Of a stretch of 64,000 nucleotides of DNA, positions 63,427 through 64,000 are shown in pieces. How positions within the stretch are numbered: position 1 is the stretch's first letter; every line of letters begins with the position of its first letter. The DNA comes from Aestuariivirga sp. (lineage in GTDB: Bacteria; Pseudomonadota; Alphaproteobacteria; Rhizobiales; Aestuariivirgaceae). The DNA is taken from NCBI RefSeq assembly GCF_020252405.1, contig NZ_JADCDA010000047.1, positions 1 to 64,000 on the forward strand, given 5' to 3'. A program made the translations under genes and the position numbers. Under the pieces are notes generated by a model. That model was not told the DNA's origin, made no database searches, and saw nothing but the letters and a program-made list of their open reading frames with translations.

Positions 63427-64000
63427 ATGCAGGAGTTCTTTGCGGAGCATTTTTCGTTCATCACCACGCTCGAGGGCTGGGTGGCGCTGGCCACGCTGGT
63501 GGCCATGGAAGTTGTGCTCGGCATCGACAACCTGATCTTCATCTCGATCCTGTCCAACAAGCTGCCCGAGGCGGACCGTTCCCGGGCGCGGCGGCTCGGC
63601 ATCGGCGGGGCGCTGATCATGCGGCTTATCCTGCTGGCGACGGTCGCTTACATCGCGCAGCTGACGGAGCCCCTGTTCCGCGCCTTCGACCAGGCGTTTT
63701 CCTGGCGTGACCTGATCCTGCTGGCGGGCGGGCTGTTCCTCCTCTGGAAGGCGACGAAGGAAATCCACCATTCCGTCGACCCCGATGACGGCAAGGAGAA
63801 CATGGTGGGGCAGGCGACGCTGACCATCGGCGGCGCGATCTTCCAGATCCTGCTTCTGGACCTCGTGTTCTCGGTCGACTCCATCATCACGGCGGTGGGC
63901 ATGACGGAGCATCTGGCGATCATGTATATCGCGGTGATCGTGGCCATGGCGGTGATGCTGTTCGCCGCCGATCCGCTGGGCCGCTTCATCGCGGCGAACC
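63427..64000 (+). CDS. TerC-family membrane protein, N-terminal part (3' end outside window)
   Basis: This is the first 191 residues of a membrane protein. It begins [20 protein letters not shown] and carries the TerC signature [16 protein letters not shown] with its acidic residues, then [17 protein letters not shown] in a second repeat. TerC proteins are metal (Mn2+) exporters or assist folding of exported proteins. At least five hydrophobic segments are visible. ATG 63427 is chosen; an earlier overlapping frame is a shadow. Confidence 0.92.
   Translation, partial: MQEFFAEHFSFITTLEGWVALATLVAMEVVLGIDNLIFISILSNKLPEADRSRARRLGIGGALIMRLILLATVAYIAQLTEPLFRAFDQAFSWRDLILLAGGLFLLWKATKEIHHSVDPDDGKENMVGQATLTIGGAIFQILLLDLVFSVDSIITAVGMTEHLAIMYIAVIVAMAVMLFAADPLGRFIAAN

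Overview
The window looks like chromosome of a high-GC alphaproteobacterium, most likely order Hyphomicrobiales (Rhizobiales). The evidence is the gene order ssb-gyrA-coaD-cyclophilin-cyclophilin-queA-tgt, a clpS-clpA pair, a FixK-type box ahead of fixNOQP with fixGHIS behind it, and bacteriochlorophyll/carotenoid genes (bchI, bchD, bchO, crtI, crtB). The organism is therefore a phototroph or a descendant of one, able to respire at low oxygen with a cbb3 oxidase. The assignment is inference from gene content; no rRNA or tRNA gene was seen.

Layout. 1-8356 (+): 3' end of ssb, gyrA, a LysE exporter, coaD, two cyclophilins, queA, tgt and a CoxG-like protein. 8357-13764: a polyamine-type ABC importer (minus strand) whose ATPase gene is reduced to a short remnant, divergent from an 8-oxoguanine-deaminase-like amidohydrolase and an alpha/beta hydrolase. 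13939-16687: clpS-clpA with a clear terminator. 16817-21070: a polar amino-acid ABC operon ending in an M20 amidohydrolase. 21061-24027 (-): an unusual 988-residue protein that joins a SerC-like aminotransferase to a SerA-like dehydrogenase. 24508-30441: ugpBAEC, a HAD phosphatase and a glycerophosphodiesterase, preceded by a three-repeat Pho box and flanked on both sides by decayed transposase fragments. 30660-37036 (-): crtB, crtI, bchO, bchD, bchI plus a tiny membrane-protein gene coupled to crtB; TGT-N12-ACA sites of the PpsR/CrtJ kind lie ahead of bchI and at the crtI start.

37118-41561 is a patchwork: a DUF4202-like gene, a FkbM methyltransferase, a small membrane protein, an orphan secreted protein, an IS630 transposase remnant, a loose copy of the end of an epimerase gene, and the epimerase gene itself with a rewritten C-terminus. 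41577-48891 (-): pbpC and an alpha-2-macroglobulin. 49134-57147 (-): fixS, fixI, fixH, fixG and then fixP, fixQ, fixO, fixN. 57636-58775: a broken NarL/FixJ-type response regulator and an unknown gene. 58973-64000 (+): NADP-malic enzyme/phosphotransacetylase, a hydantoinase/oxoprolinase and the start of a TerC-family protein.

Four families of short palindromic intergenic repeats recur, one of them a composite of about 160 bp present twice in opposite orientation. No single new defence or mobile system stands out. The strongest leads are the SerC-SerA fusion, the importer without its ATPase, the isolated and apparently PpsR-controlled bch/crt block, the Pho-box ugp operon set between transposon scars, and the GyrA with isoleucine at the main quinolone-resistance position.
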